The notes beneath the pieces were generated by a model. That model had not been told where the DNA came from and did no database searches. It saw only the letters and a list, made by a program, of their open reading frames with translations. This document shows positions 53,940 through 62,642 of a stretch of 64,000 bases of DNA, one piece after another. This DNA is from Candidatus Omnitrophota bacterium. Lineage in GTDB: Bacteria > Hinthialibacterota > Hinthialibacteria > OLB16. Position 1 is the first letter of the stretch; each line of letters starts with the position of its first letter. Position numbers and translations under genes: made by a program. The stretch covers positions 62,001 to 126,000 of the forward strand of contig JACKFH010000008.1 of assembly GCA_020632575.1 (NCBI GenBank), in the 5' to 3' direction.

Positions 53940-55370
53940 TTATTCACTCACCGTTTCCGGCGGGTACTTGAAGGGTAGGTCCTTTGGAGTCACCGTGACT
54001 CCAGAGGTCACTTTGAGATTGACACCGGCTGGGCTTGGGTAAGTCAGTTCGACCATGTAAGCGGTCCACCCTTTTTCGGGGGCATCGACCTTAGCAACAT
54101 ATTCGCCATCGGCATTCGGTTCGAGCGGGGTGCTGGTCCAGGCTTTTCCGATTTTCATCAGACGGAAATCCCGCGCCTCCGGGTTGGTGGCTTGCCAGAG
54201 TTTGACCTCCGCTGGCTTATCCTCAGCCGTGACCCGAATGGTTCCGTCATCCTCGACTTTCCAATCGTAATTCGGCAGAGGGAGATCGTTGATGATCGCG
54301 TAATGATAGGCCCCCAGACTTTCCGCCGCGTCCGAACCATCGAGGCCGTGATCGGTGTTGGGGACATAGCGGATTAGTTTCTTGGCGGGGAGTTGGTCCC
54401 AGTAGAACTGCCAACTGTCCGGCAAAAAGAATTGGTCGCCGCAGGAATTGATCACAAACTTAGGCATCGTGTACCGTGACCGATACGAATACGGTTCCAC
54501 AATCTTCAGCAGCTTCTGGTAGTCGGGATCGTCCATCTTGTCCATGAGTCCCATCTCGACATAGTTCCCGACAGCGGGGGACCAAAAACCGTAGGCTCTC
54601 CAGTGGTGCTCGAAGGAGGGAACCACATTCAGCATATCGATCACGATCGGCGCGATCGCAACCACTCGAGGATCGACCGCGCCCGTGGTCCAGGTGGTCC
54701 AACCCCGTTTCGAGCCGCCAGCGATGGTGAATTTGTCCACTGTCACCCCGCCGCCTTGTTCGCTTTCCAGGAAAAGAGTCACTGTGTCCATCGCTCGAAC
54801 CACGGCTTTGGTCATGGGGAGACGCGCGGGCCAGGTCGGGTCGCCGGTCTTCAGGTATTTATCCCAGGTGAAGGAAATCAACTCGTCCTCCGTCCGACCC
54901 TTCTCCTTGTACTTGTCCATGAACTCGTCTTTGAAATGGAGCGGTTCGTTTGGAATCATCCCCAGCGCCACGACCACCGACTTGGTCCCCATCGCGATCT
55001 TGACCAGCATGTCATCGACCTTGTTCGGCGGTTCTTTTCCGTTCGATCCGCCTCCGATGAACAGGAGCGCGGTGTCGCTGGCCAGGTCATCCGGTTTCAG
55101 AATGGTGACCCAATGCTGCCAGAGGACTCGGTCGACCTCATCCTCGCTTCTCCATTTCTGGGAAATCATGTTGAGGAGATAGGCGGTGAAACCCTCGCCT
55201 TTGATCTCTTTCAAGAGTTCGTACTTGTAATTCGGATCGGGTGTGGCCACATACCGGTCGAGTTCGGTTCGCAACTGACCGGGCAGGTATTCCTCATCCC
55301 CGCAAATCGCGGGTTGAACGGTCACACAAACAGCGCAGACCAAGAACAAAGCGGTCCAAAAAATTCTCAT
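53940..55370 (-). CDS. Exported PhoPQ-activated pathogenicity-related (PqaA-like) protein
   Basis: 476 residues, ATG after GGAGG. Signal peptide (FWTALFLVCAVCVTVQPAICG). An alpha/beta-hydrolase-like core follows: FTIAGGSKRGWTTWTTGAVD (nucleophile elbow around GGSKRG), PKFVINSCGDQFFLPDS and NTDHGLDGSD. This is the PqaA family (PF10142-like), named from a Salmonella PhoPQ-regulated gene; its biochemical activity is not settled. It follows hsp20 on the same strand with a 260-base gap holding two AGGA-loop hairpins. Confidence 0.88.
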   Translation of the reverse strand: MRIFWTALFLVCAVCVTVQPAICGDEEYLPGQLRTELDRYVATPDPNYKYELLKEIKGEGFTAYLLNMISQKWRSEDEVDRVLWQHWVTILKPDDLASDTALLFIGGGSNGKEPPNKVDDMLVKIAMGTKSVVVALGMIPNEPLHFKDEFMDKYKEKGRTEDELISFTWDKYLKTGDPTWPARLPMTKAVVRAMDTVTLFLESEQGGGVTVDKFTIAGGSKRGWTTWTTGAVDPRVVAIAPIVIDMLNVVPSFEHHWRAYGFWSPAVGNYVEMGLMDKMDDPDYQKLLKIVEPYSYRSRYTMPKFVINSCGDQFFLPDSWQFYWDQLPAKKLIRYVPNTDHGLDGSDAAESLGAYHYAIINDLPLPNYDWKVEDDGTIRVTAEDKPAEVKLWQATNPEARDFRLMKIGKAWTSTPLEPNADGEYVAKVDAPEKGWTAYMVELTYPSPAGVNLKVTSGVTVTPKDLPFKYPPETVSE

Positions 55371-55534
55371 CGGTTCCTCCATTCGTGCTTCTAATTTGGG
55401 ATTAGACTTTCGATCATAATCCCGCTACGGCCATTCCGCTAGATTGGAGGGAGGCCCGAAATGTCAAAAAATCTTCAAGAAAAACGTTTAAGACGTTGAG
55501 GTCCGATCCGGATTTCCATCAAGCAACCATTCCT

Positions 55535-55583
55535 GGTTCGAGAATCCTTTCTCGAACCCACTTCCGCACGAATCCTTTCGTGC
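55535..55583 (-). other. Tandem hairpins each presenting AGGA in the loop
   Basis: Stem one pairs 55535-55544 with 55549-55558 (10 bp, perfect); stem two pairs 55566-55572 with 55577-55583 (7 bp, perfect). Both have a four-base loop reading AGGA on the minus strand inside a shared GAAAGGATTC core. CsrA/RsmA proteins favour AGGA or ANGGA in such loops. They lie 47 bases after the hsp20 stop and 165 bases before the PqaA-like start. Confidence 0.5.
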
Positions 55584-55629
55584 TGTGTCAGGCCACAGTG
55601 GTAAAAAATCCCACGGCGAATAGCCATGC

Positions 55630-56184
55630 CTAGTTCGTCTTCACCTCGATCTGCTTGGACTTTGGTTTGGCCGACTCCTTTCGAGGCAGGGTGATTGTCA
55701 TCACGCCGTTCTTGAACTTGGCTTCGATTTGGTCGCCGTTCGCGTCTTCCGGCAGTGAGAGAACTCTTTGGAAGGAGCCATAGGAGCGTTCGACGCTGTA
55801 ATACTCCTTCCCTTTGTCTTCCTGCTCGTGCTTCTTCTCTCCGCTGATTTTCAGGGTGTCGCCGGAGAGTTCGACATGGACATCCTTTTCACTGATTCCC
55901 GGAAGTTCCACATGGATCGTGTACTCTCGATCGGTCGCGGAAATGTCCACACTCGGTTTCAGCCAACCTTCCGAGAAACTCGGGGCAAGGCCTCGAGACC
56001 AGCTCGGGGTGGAAAGACCGAAATCCCGGAAGAAATCGTCGAACATCCGATCCATCTCGCGGTGCATCCGAGCCATCGGATGAGCCGAACGAGTCGGTTG
56101 GTCGAGGCGATTCACCGGCAAAGCCGTCCCGCCTTCCTCTTCCTTTTTGAACCAATTCCAGGGGGCTAGTTTCTGCATGTTCAT
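55630..56184 (-). CDS. Hsp20/alpha-crystallin small heat-shock protein
   Basis: 184 residues, ATG after GGGAGGTG. The alpha-crystallin domain runs from about residue 75 (PSVDISATDREYTIHVELPG) to the conserved GVMTITLPRKE near the end, with an acidic-basic C-tail KPKSKQIEVK. It holds unfolding proteins in the cytoplasm. A sigma-54-like promoter lies about 40 bases upstream, unusual for this family. Several in-frame ATG/GTG codons cluster at the start. Confidence 0.95.
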   Translation of the reverse strand: MNMQKLAPWNWFKKEEEGGTALPVNRLDQPTRSAHPMARMHREMDRMFDDFFRDFGLSTPSWSRGLAPSFSEGWLKPSVDISATDREYTIHVELPGISEKDVHVELSGDTLKISGEKKHEQEDKGKEYYSVERSYGSFQRVLSLPEDANGDQIEAKFKNGVMTITLPRKESAKPKSKQIEVKTN

Positions 56185-56222
56185 GGTATTCACCTCCCAT
56201 AAACGATTTTTAAAAATATATG

Positions 56223-56238
56223 TGCATCACGTGTGCCA
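56223..56238 (-). promoter_or_regulatory. Sigma-54-like promoter for hsp20
   Basis: Minus strand TGGCACACGTGATGCA. The invariant GG and GC pairs have the required 12-base offset and TGGCAC matches the -24 element perfectly; the -12 element reads ATGCA instead of TTGCA. Placed 39 bases before the start codon. Confidence 0.5.
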
Positions 56239-56436
56239 AATCCAGACAGTCTTAGTCCTCAAGAAACTGGCTCCTTCTTTCGCGGCAATTGATTGAGATG
56301 TTCGAGTTTGGCGCACCTCCACCTCGACTGGCTGAGTCACTTTGACTCATTCCTGGTAAACCGCTTCCACTAGATCCATCCTCGGCTTAAAGGATAGGAT
56401 TCCAAATGTGGCGACGCACTCAAGGAGCATTGTTCG

Positions 56437-57798
56437 ATGAAATTTTTTCCCCTACCACTTCTTATTGTCACTCTGTTTGTGGGACTTCCGAGCCATGCGG
56501 GAACCCCCGGATCCTCCCCCGGCCGGAAATATTCTTCCATCGAAAGGATGACCCTCCCTCGGCTCGAGGCCGCGCACAAGGATGTCGAGGCCCTCAAGGA
56601 GAAACGAGTCGAAGTCTCCTTGAAAACTGACTTGACCGATTACCACGGCATTCTTCACTCTCACGCCGACGACTCCTCTCACACAGGGGGGACACGGCCT
56701 GAAATGCTCGAGGCGGCCAAGAAGGTGGGGGTCGATGTGATCTTTCTTTCGGATCATTTCCGTCCGCCCAGGGATTACATGGACAGTTGGCGCGGAATGA
56801 AGGATGGCGTCCTATTCATTCCAGGTTCGGAGACGCATGGGTTCGTGGTTCACCCGATGGAGTCCATCATGGACAAGATGGACAAGGACGAGAAAACCAT
56901 TATCGAGGCGGTGACCGAGGGCGATGGTCTCATATTTCTTTCCCATGTCGAAGCGCGGCCCGACCACTCGATGGAAGGGCTAACCGGGATGGAAATCTAT
57001 AACCGCCACGCCGATGCCATGGATGACGCGCCCTCGATGCTGGCGCTCTATCAACGCCTAACCGACCCGGAACAGGCCAGGGAAATGACCGAGGCCATCC
57101 AACTCTATCCCGATGAAGTCCTCGCGGCTCAACAGGATTACCAGCAAATCTACATCGCCAAATGGGATGCCGAATCCCTCAAACAGAAAGTGGTTGGAAT
57201 CGCCGCCGATGACTGCCACCACAACAATATCTTTCTATGCAAGATGGTCGATGACGAAACCGTCCTGGTCGGAACCAATGTCGACAAAGACGAAGACATG
57301 CGAAAGATCACGGCCGGGATGCGTCCGGGGATCAAGGAGATGACCCACGGTCACCAACCCGGAGACATCCTCGCCAGCTTTGACCTCGATCCTTACGACA
57401 TTTTCTTTAATGATGTGTCCACCCACATCCTGGCCAAGGAATTGACCGAGGAATCGATCCGAAAAGCACTCCTTTCCGGTCATGCTTATGTCAGTCACGA
57501 TTGGATGTGCGACCCAACGGGGTTTCTTCTAGGGGTCGCAACCAAAGACGAACCCAAAAACCTCATCGCTATCATGGGTGATGATCTCAAATATTCTTCA
57601 GGTCAGAACCTAACCGCTGAGTTTCCAATTGAGTGCCAAATGAAGCTCCGCAAGAATGGGCAGGTTGTTCTTGAGGAACAGGGCAGGGAACTTGTCTATC
57701 CCATTGAGGAACCGGGGGTCTACCGACTCGAGGGATGGTTAACCGTCGATAGCGAAGACCGGGCCTGGATCTACGCCAATCCGGTCTACATCCGGTGA
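56437..57798 (+). CDS. Exported PHP-domain phosphoesterase-like protein
   Basis: 453 residues. Signal peptide (LPLLIVTLFVGLPSHAG). PHP metal motifs: DYHGILHSHADDSSHTGG near residue 70, DVIFLSDHFRPP, LIFLSHVEARPDHS and GIAADDCHHNN. A C-terminal beta domain ends at the stop. Distinct from the PHP protein at 20.5 kb but also exported. Substrate unknown; the two suggest extracellular phosphoester or similar metal-dependent hydrolysis. Divergent from hsp20. Confidence 0.82.
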   Translation: MKFFPLPLLIVTLFVGLPSHAGTPGSSPGRKYSSIERMTLPRLEAAHKDVEALKEKRVEVSLKTDLTDYHGILHSHADDSSHTGGTRPEMLEAAKKVGVDVIFLSDHFRPPRDYMDSWRGMKDGVLFIPGSETHGFVVHPMESIMDKMDKDEKTIIEAVTEGDGLIFLSHVEARPDHSMEGLTGMEIYNRHADAMDDAPSMLALYQRLTDPEQAREMTEAIQLYPDEVLAAQQDYQQIYIAKWDAESLKQKVVGIAADDCHHNNIFLCKMVDDETVLVGTNVDKDEDMRKITAGMRPGIKEMTHGHQPGDILASFDLDPYDIFFNDVSTHILAKELTEESIRKALLSGHAYVSHDWMCDPTGFLLGVATKDEPKNLIAIMGDDLKYSSGQNLTAEFPIECQMKLRKNGQVVLEEQGRELVYPIEEPGVYRLEGWLTVDSEDRAWIYANPVYIR

Positions 57799-57972
57799 AC
57801 GAGCAGTCGATTCGGCGAATCCACGGAAAGAAACCGGGATTTCTCGGAACGATTTCTCACAGTCCGCCGGAATTCCGATGTGACATTGATCCTCCCTTTC
57901 TTAATGGAAGTACCTTGAATAATTGTATTTAAATCCTTTTGATTGATTTTCTCCATTATACCATGAATGTGT

Positions 57973-57988
57973 TGGCATAGACCCTGCT
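57973..57988 (+). promoter_or_regulatory. Sigma-54-like promoter upstream of the gsp operon
   Basis: TGGCATAGACCCTGCT has GG and GC at the correct 12-base offset; the -24 element lacks its last C and the -12 reads CTGCT. It would start transcription near 57999, 327 bases before gspE. Confidence 0.4.
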
Positions 57989-57998
57989 TCATCAAAAA

Positions 57999-58325
57999 TG
58001 CGGCCTCATCACGCCCCAAACCCGGGAGGGCGTGGCAGGGTCGCAAATAGCAAGACGACGCAAAGGGGAAGGGAGTGCCCCGTGTCGGTTTCAGGGCGAA
58101 AACACCATAGAATAAACACCCAAACTCCAAAAAATCGGCTCTCTGAGCCACAATGACTCGGGCCAAAACACAGACGAGGTAGGTGGAAATGGGGACCCGG
58201 ACCTCTCTCGTGCGGCTGGAACCACGGTCTCTGGGGGATTTTGAACCGTACTCGGTCCGAGTGTGGAGTCGATTTGAAGGAAAAGCGATTTCGCTCTGAT
58301 TCTGAGGTAAGAAGAGAAAGGAACT
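57999..58325 (+). other. Long non-coding leader of the secretion operon
   Basis: No credible gene. Several hairpins can be drawn: ACGCCC with GGGCGT near 58011-58033, CGAC-gcaaa-GGGG with CCCC-gt-GTCG near 58056-58087, GGCTC-tct-GAGCC near 58137-58149, and the near palindrome ACTCGGTCCGAGT (58250-58262). A GACGCAAAG box recalls c-di-GMP-I riboswitches but the rest of that consensus is missing. The 57799-57998 part shows only the sigma-54-like site. Confidence 0.4.
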
Positions 58326-60107
58326 ATGGCGGAAGCAATCTTAGGAAAATCGTATGGCGACCTGCTGACCTCCATTGGAGTTATCAATGAGGATCAGCTC
58401 AATCGCGCGATGGCGATCCAATCCAACAAGGGGGGCGACCTCGACGCGATTCTGGTCGACAACGAGATCGCCGAACTGGAGTCGATCCAACAGGGGCTTT
58501 CCAAGCACCTTGGCATCGAACGGATCAACATTGGCGACGCCACGATCACCAAAGAGGTGTTGGATTCCGTGCCGGTTCGGTTGGTGCACCGTTACCAGCT
58601 GGTGCCGGTCGAAAGGGAGAACGGTTGCCTGAAGGTGGCCACCGCGGATCCCTCCAACTACGCCGCCTTGGATGACCTCCAGTTCGTTCTCAAGAGCGAG
58701 GTGGAGCCCCTTCTCGCTTACAGCGGCGACATTCGCAAAGCGATCAAGCAGTACTACGGGATCGGATCCGACACGGTCGACAGTTTGGTTGAGGAAGAGG
58801 GAGTCGACCTCGAATCCGACACCCTCGCGGGCGGTGATGGAGACATCGAAGAGTTGTCGGAGGATGCCTCCATCATCCGCTTCGTGAATCAGGTCATGAG
58901 CGAAGCGATCAACGACCGCGCGACCGATATCCATATCGAACCTTTCGAGGATATGTTGCGCATCCGTTACCGCATCGATGGTCTGCTTTACGAAGCCTCC
59001 CTTCCCCCCGCGATTCGGCGATACCAGGCGGCCATTATTTCGCGTATCAAGATCATGGCCGACATGAACATCGCCGAGAAACGATTGCCTCAGGACGGCC
59101 GTATCACCATTCGCCGGGGCGGGACTGAATACGATCTCCGTGTCTCGACCGTGCCGACTCCTTATGGAGAGAGCATCGTCACTCGTATTCTGAACAGCAG
59201 TGGAGAACTGTATAACCTCGAAAAGCTGGGCATGGACCCGGCCAGTTATGAGGTCTGGGAAAAGATGATCCACCGTTCGCACGGCATCATCCTGGTCACC
59301 GGACCGACCGGTTCCGGTAAGACCACCACTCTCTACGCCTCCCTCGCCGAACTCAATCGAACCGATGTGAAGATCATCACCATCGAGGAGCCGATCGAGT
59401 ATCAGATGGATGGCATCACGCAAATCCAGGTGCAACCGAAAATCGGTCTCACCTTCGCCACCGTTCTCCGATCCCTCCTTCGCCAGGACCCCGACATCAT
59501 GCTTGTTGGTGAGACGCGTGACCAGGAAACGGCGGAAATCACGATTCGAACCGCGCTGACCGGTCACTTGGTGTTCAGCACCCTCCACACGAACGACGCC
59601 GCCGGCGCCATCCCCCGTCTGATCGACATGGGGGTCGAGCCCTTCCTGGTCGCCTCCTCGCTCATCGGCATCATCGCCCAACGTCTTGTCCGGGTGATCT
59701 GCCCGCACTGCAAAGCCCCGGTCGAGGCCCCCAAGGAGATGCTCCTCGCCTTGGGTTACATGCCCAAGGATTACGAGGGGGTGACATTTTACAAGGGCAA
59801 GGGCTGCGAGGAGTGCAAGTATCTGGGATACAGCGGCCGAACCGGCATCTACGAAATGGTGCCTGTCACCCAGGAGATTCGGGACCTCGCCATCAAACGC
59901 TCCTCCGGGGCGGATATCAAAAAGGTCGCCATGCAACAGGGGATGTTGACCCTGCGCCAGTATGGTTGGGCCCGGGTTCGCGATGGCCTGACCACGGTCG
60001 AGGAACTCCTCCGAGTCACCCAAGAGGACGTGCATCTGGAGAAATCGATCTCCGAGGAGATGGCCAAAGATAAGGACCACGTCATCGAAGGGGAGTTTGA
60101 ACTGTAG
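58326..60107 (+). CDS. gspE: Type II secretion ATPase
   Basis: 593 residues. N-terminal MshEN/T2SSE_N part (to about residue 160), Walker A GPTGSGKTT at 326-334, IIEEP-type Asp box (TIEEPIEYQMDG), Walker B RQDPDIMLVGETRD, His box FSTLHTNDAAGA, and the zinc cysteines 459/462 and 494/497. First gene of the operon gspE-gspF-small membrane protein-gspG-small membrane protein-gspH-gspI. It powers pseudopilus growth for secretion of the exported enzymes seen elsewhere. A 579-codon antisense open frame overlies it and is considered spurious. Confidence 0.95.
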   Translation: MAEAILGKSYGDLLTSIGVINEDQLNRAMAIQSNKGGDLDAILVDNEIAELESIQQGLSKHLGIERINIGDATITKEVLDSVPVRLVHRYQLVPVERENGCLKVATADPSNYAALDDLQFVLKSEVEPLLAYSGDIRKAIKQYYGIGSDTVDSLVEEEGVDLESDTLAGGDGDIEELSEDASIIRFVNQVMSEAINDRATDIHIEPFEDMLRIRYRIDGLLYEASLPPAIRRYQAAIISRIKIMADMNIAEKRLPQDGRITIRRGGTEYDLRVSTVPTPYGESIVTRILNSSGELYNLEKLGMDPASYEVWEKMIHRSHGIILVTGPTGSGKTTTLYASLAELNRTDVKIITIEEPIEYQMDGITQIQVQPKIGLTFATVLRSLLRQDPDIMLVGETRDQETAEITIRTALTGHLVFSTLHTNDAAGAIPRLIDMGVEPFLVASSLIGIIAQRLVRVICPHCKAPVEAPKEMLLALGYMPKDYEGVTFYKGKGCEECKYLGYSGRTGIYEMVPVTQEIRDLAIKRSSGADIKKVAMQQGMLTLRQYGWARVRDGLTTVEELLRVTQEDVHLEKSISEEMAKDKDHVIEGEFEL

Positions 60108-60109
60108 CC

Positions 60110-61324
60110 ATGCCGAAGTTCGCGTATAAAGGCAAACGCCCCAATGGCGAAGTGGTGGAGGGGACGCTCGAAGCGGAGAGCAAGCGATTAGTCGTCTCCA
60201 AACTCCATGGCATGAAGGTCTTCCCCATCTCCATCGAGGAGGATGGCGGAACGGGTCTTCAGGCCGAGGTTAGCCTACAGACATTTTCGCGAATCAAGTT
60301 CACCGACATCGTCACGTTCACTCGCCAACTCTCCGATTTGACCAAGGCGGGCCTTCCCCTCGTTCGCTCCCTCGATGTCCTGGTTGAGCAGACCGATAAC
60401 GAGAAACTGAAATCGGTCATCCGTCAGATGAACTCCGATGTCTCCGGCGGTATGGCGTTCTCCGATGCTCTCGGCAAGTTCCCGAAACATTTTTCCGATT
60501 TGTATTGCAGCATGGTCCGATCCGGCGAGGTGGGCGGTTACCTCGACTCGGTGTTGGACCGTCTCGCCGATTTCCTGGAGAAAGAGGCAGATGTCCGCAG
60601 CCAGATCCGCAACGCCATGGCCTACCCCATCATCATGATCTGCGTGGCGGTGGCCGTGGTGGTGATCCTGACTGTCTACGTGGTCCCGACCTTTGTGACC
60701 ATGTTCGAGGAGCAGGGACTCGAACTGCCGAGAATCACTCAAATTCTGGTTGGCATCAGCGACACCTTCACCTCCTACTGGTACGCCATTGTCGCGGGGA
60801 TCTGTTTGTTGGTGTACGCCTTTCGGAAATATGTGGCGACTCCCGAGGGACGCATCCATGTCGACCGGTTCAAACTCAAGGTCCCGGTGTTGGGAGACAT
60901 GGTGAGAAAGCAAGAAATATCAAAATTCTCGCGCACACTCGGGACCCTCCTCGGCAATGGCGTCTCGATCCTGAAGGCCTTGGATGTGGTCGCCGATGTG
61001 ATCTCGAACAAGATTTTGTCCGAGGAGGTCAAGGCATTGAAAGCCGACATCTCCGAGGGCGAACGTCTCTCCAACAAGATGCGCCAAAGCGAGATTTTTC
61101 CCCCGGTCGCGGTCAACATGGTTGCGGTCGGCGAGGAAACCGGGCAACTTGAAAGGACACTGCAACGAATCGCGGAGACTTACGAAGTCGAAACGGAACG
61201 CTCTTTAAAAACCCTGGTCACCCTGATTGAACCCCTTTTGATTGTCACCATGGCCGTGGTGGTTGGATTCATCGTGATGGCGATGATTCTGCCCATCTTT
61301 CAGATGTCGACCTCGGTGGGGTGA
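60110..61324 (+). CDS. gspF: Type II secretion inner-membrane platform protein
   Basis: 404 residues, starting two bases after the gspE stop. Two GspF domains: FTRQLSDLTKAGLPLVRSLDV near residue 70 and FSRTLGTLLGNGVSILKALD near residue 270, with membrane helices IIMICVAVAVVVILTVYVVP, one near residue 225, and LLIVTMAVVVGFIVMAM at the end. Partner of GspE. Distinct in sequence from the PilC-like protein at 34 kb. Confidence 0.95.
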   Translation: MPKFAYKGKRPNGEVVEGTLEAESKRLVVSKLHGMKVFPISIEEDGGTGLQAEVSLQTFSRIKFTDIVTFTRQLSDLTKAGLPLVRSLDVLVEQTDNEKLKSVIRQMNSDVSGGMAFSDALGKFPKHFSDLYCSMVRSGEVGGYLDSVLDRLADFLEKEADVRSQIRNAMAYPIIMICVAVAVVVILTVYVVPTFVTMFEEQGLELPRITQILVGISDTFTSYWYAIVAGICLLVYAFRKYVATPEGRIHVDRFKLKVPVLGDMVRKQEISKFSRTLGTLLGNGVSILKALDVVADVISNKILSEEVKALKADISEGERLSNKMRQSEIFPPVAVNMVAVGEETGQLERTLQRIAETYEVETERSLKTLVTLIEPLLIVTMAVVVGFIVMAMILPIFQMSTSVG

Positions 61325-61325
61325 G

Positions 61326-61418
61326 AACCTCTCCCCCCAGCCCCCTCTCCACCTCGTGGAGAGGGGGAGCGAAATTCCCCCTCCCCGCATTGCGGGGAGG
61401 GGGCTAGGGGGAGGGGTT
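61326..61418. repeat. GC-rich foldback element with two perfect hairpins inside the gsp operon
   Basis: The outer arms (AACCTCTCC at 61326 and its near complement ending in GAGGGGTT at 61418) pair imperfectly. Inside are two perfect 12-bp stems with three-base loops: 61341-61352/61356-61367 and 61377-61388/61392-61403. The pattern matches widely dispersed CCCCTCTCC repeats. It lies in the 129-base gap after gspF. Confidence 0.65.
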
Positions 61419-61453
61419 CCGGGAAGCGATGAAATGAGAAACGGGAGAAGAAA

Positions 61454-61672
61454 ATGAAGAAGAAAGCGAAAGTTCAAAAAGTCCAGGCGACGCCCCGGTT
61501 CAAACAAGGGACCGGCGTGGCGTCGTGGAAACTCGCGGCGGCTGTTGTGTTGGCGTTGGCGGTGGGTGTCGGCGGAGGAATCGCCATGAACCATGCCAAA
61601 AAGAAACCGACTCTGAGCGATTACGAACTCGGCCTCGAGGCGGAAACCCCCGCCCACGACGCCCAGGGATAA
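61454..61672 (+). CDS. Small single-pass membrane protein of the gsp operon
   Basis: 72 residues after a GGGAGAAG box. A basic N-terminus (MKKKAKVQKV), one helix (LAAAVVLALAVGVGGGIAM, residues about 27-45), then an acidic tail. No family recognised. Its place between gspF and gspG suggests an accessory role in the secretion platform. Confidence 0.65.
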   Translation: MKKKAKVQKVQATPRFKQGTGVASWKLAAAVVLALAVGVGGGIAMNHAKKKPTLSDYELGLEAETPAHDAQG

Positions 61673-61780
61673 CGACACATTGCAGGGATAATGGATCGTC
61701 TCAACACCCCGAATCGAATCGGGAAGAGTCGGCCATAAACTATTAAAGAAGCAGCAGCAAAGGCTCCATAGGAGGGAAAA

Positions 61781-62257
61781 ATGGAACAACAAGACAAGAG
61801 AATCAGACGGCGCGAATCGGGTTTTACCCTGATCGAGCTGATGTTGGTGATTGTGATTCTCGGAATTCTGGCGGGCGTCGCGGTGAACTCGTTCACCGGT
61901 GTGAGCGAGCAGGCCAAGGTGACCGCCGCGAAATCGGATATCAACACGATCACCACCGCGATCAAGATGTTCGAACTCGAAACCGGTCGTTTCCCGGCCG
62001 AGGATGAGTGGATCGAGGAACTCACCTCCAAAACCGACGATCACAAACGTCACATGGAGAAACTGCCGAAGGATCCATGGGGCAACGAGTACAACTACCG
62101 CGAGGAGAGCGAGAACGGTCTCGACTTCCCGGACATCTGGTCCAACGGCCCCGACCAGGAGGAAGGCACCGAGGACGATGTGACCAACTGGCAGAGCGAG
62201 GACGAAGGCGAAGAGGGCGGAACATCCAGCAGTAGCAGCAGCAGCGGAAACGAATAA
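61781..62257 (+). CDS. gspG: Type II secretion major pseudopilin
   Basis: 158 residues. Short basic leader, then the prepilin site SGFTLIELMLVIVILGIL with Glu at position +5. The GspG core follows: SDINTITTAIKMFELETGRFP and LPKDPWGNEYNY, with the calcium-loop-like region after it. The C-terminus is acidic and ends in a serine run. It forms the pseudopilus shaft after cleavage by a prepilin peptidase (not in this window). Confidence 0.94.
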   Translation: MEQQDKRIRRRESGFTLIELMLVIVILGILAGVAVNSFTGVSEQAKVTAAKSDINTITTAIKMFELETGRFPAEDEWIEELTSKTDDHKRHMEKLPKDPWGNEYNYREESENGLDFPDIWSNGPDQEEGTEDDVTNWQSEDEGEEGGTSSSSSSSGNE

Positions 62258-62275
62258 CCAACGGACTCCGCACAT

Positions 62276-62310
62276 CCCCGCCCCGAGGCGCAAAAGGCTT
62301 CGGGGCGGGG
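62276..62310 (+). terminator. Strong hairpin just after gspG
   Basis: CCCCGCCCCGA (62276-62286) pairs perfectly with TCGGGGCGGGG (62300-62310). No U-tract follows, so it may protect or cut the gspG mRNA, or end transcription partially, raising GspG over the downstream genes. Confidence 0.5.
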
Positions 62311-62350
62311 TTAACAAAAGAGTCTCGCTGCTGTCGCGGACTCAGTGCTC

Positions 62351-62608
62351 GCGCGGACTTGCAGTCCGTGCGAAAGATTTATCGCGGAGTTGGACTCCGC
62401 GTGTAAAAAGCGATTGCTGGAACACGGTTGCTGGAACGCTGATCCGCATCGTTCCAGACCCCATCGGATTCCCATCCGATGGGGGTCATGCGAACGCGAC
62501 AAAGCCCGTAAAAGGTGTGGGTTCGATTCGAAGTTTTCGGGAACCGACCGAGCCCGCGACGGGTTCAAACCGCGTCGCTACACACATCGAAGTCCGTTGA
62601 AACGGACT
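62351..62608. repeat. Cluster of five hairpins in the gspG-downstream gap
   Basis: 62351-62371 (9 bp with one GU), 62383-62401 (CGCGGAGT/ACTCCGCG), 62431-62457 (CTGGAACG/CGTTCCAG), 62459-62484 (11 bp, perfect) and 62591-62608 (AGTCCGTT/AACGGACT). The 385-base gap between gspG and the next gene has no open frame of note. The GGACTTGCAGTCC and GGAGTTGGACTCC types look like dispersed REP units. Confidence 0.55.
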
Positions 62609-62642
62609 CGGGGGTTGTTGAAATTCGGGAAGGAGTAAACCC

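Noticed and set aside
58028..58110. GEMM (c-di-GMP-I) riboswitch suggested by GACGCAAAG and an earlier GCAAA
   Set aside because: The tetraloop helix and receptor helix of the consensus cannot be drawn; kept only as an unexplained leader.
58341..60080. 579-codon open frame antisense to gspE
   Set aside because: It mirrors gspE almost end to end, has no recognisable domain, and such antisense frames arise from the codon bias of the real gene.
62510..62582. tRNA-like T-arm motifs (GGGTTCGATTC and GGGTTCAAACC)
   Set aside because: No acceptor stem, D-arm or anticodon arm can be assembled around either.
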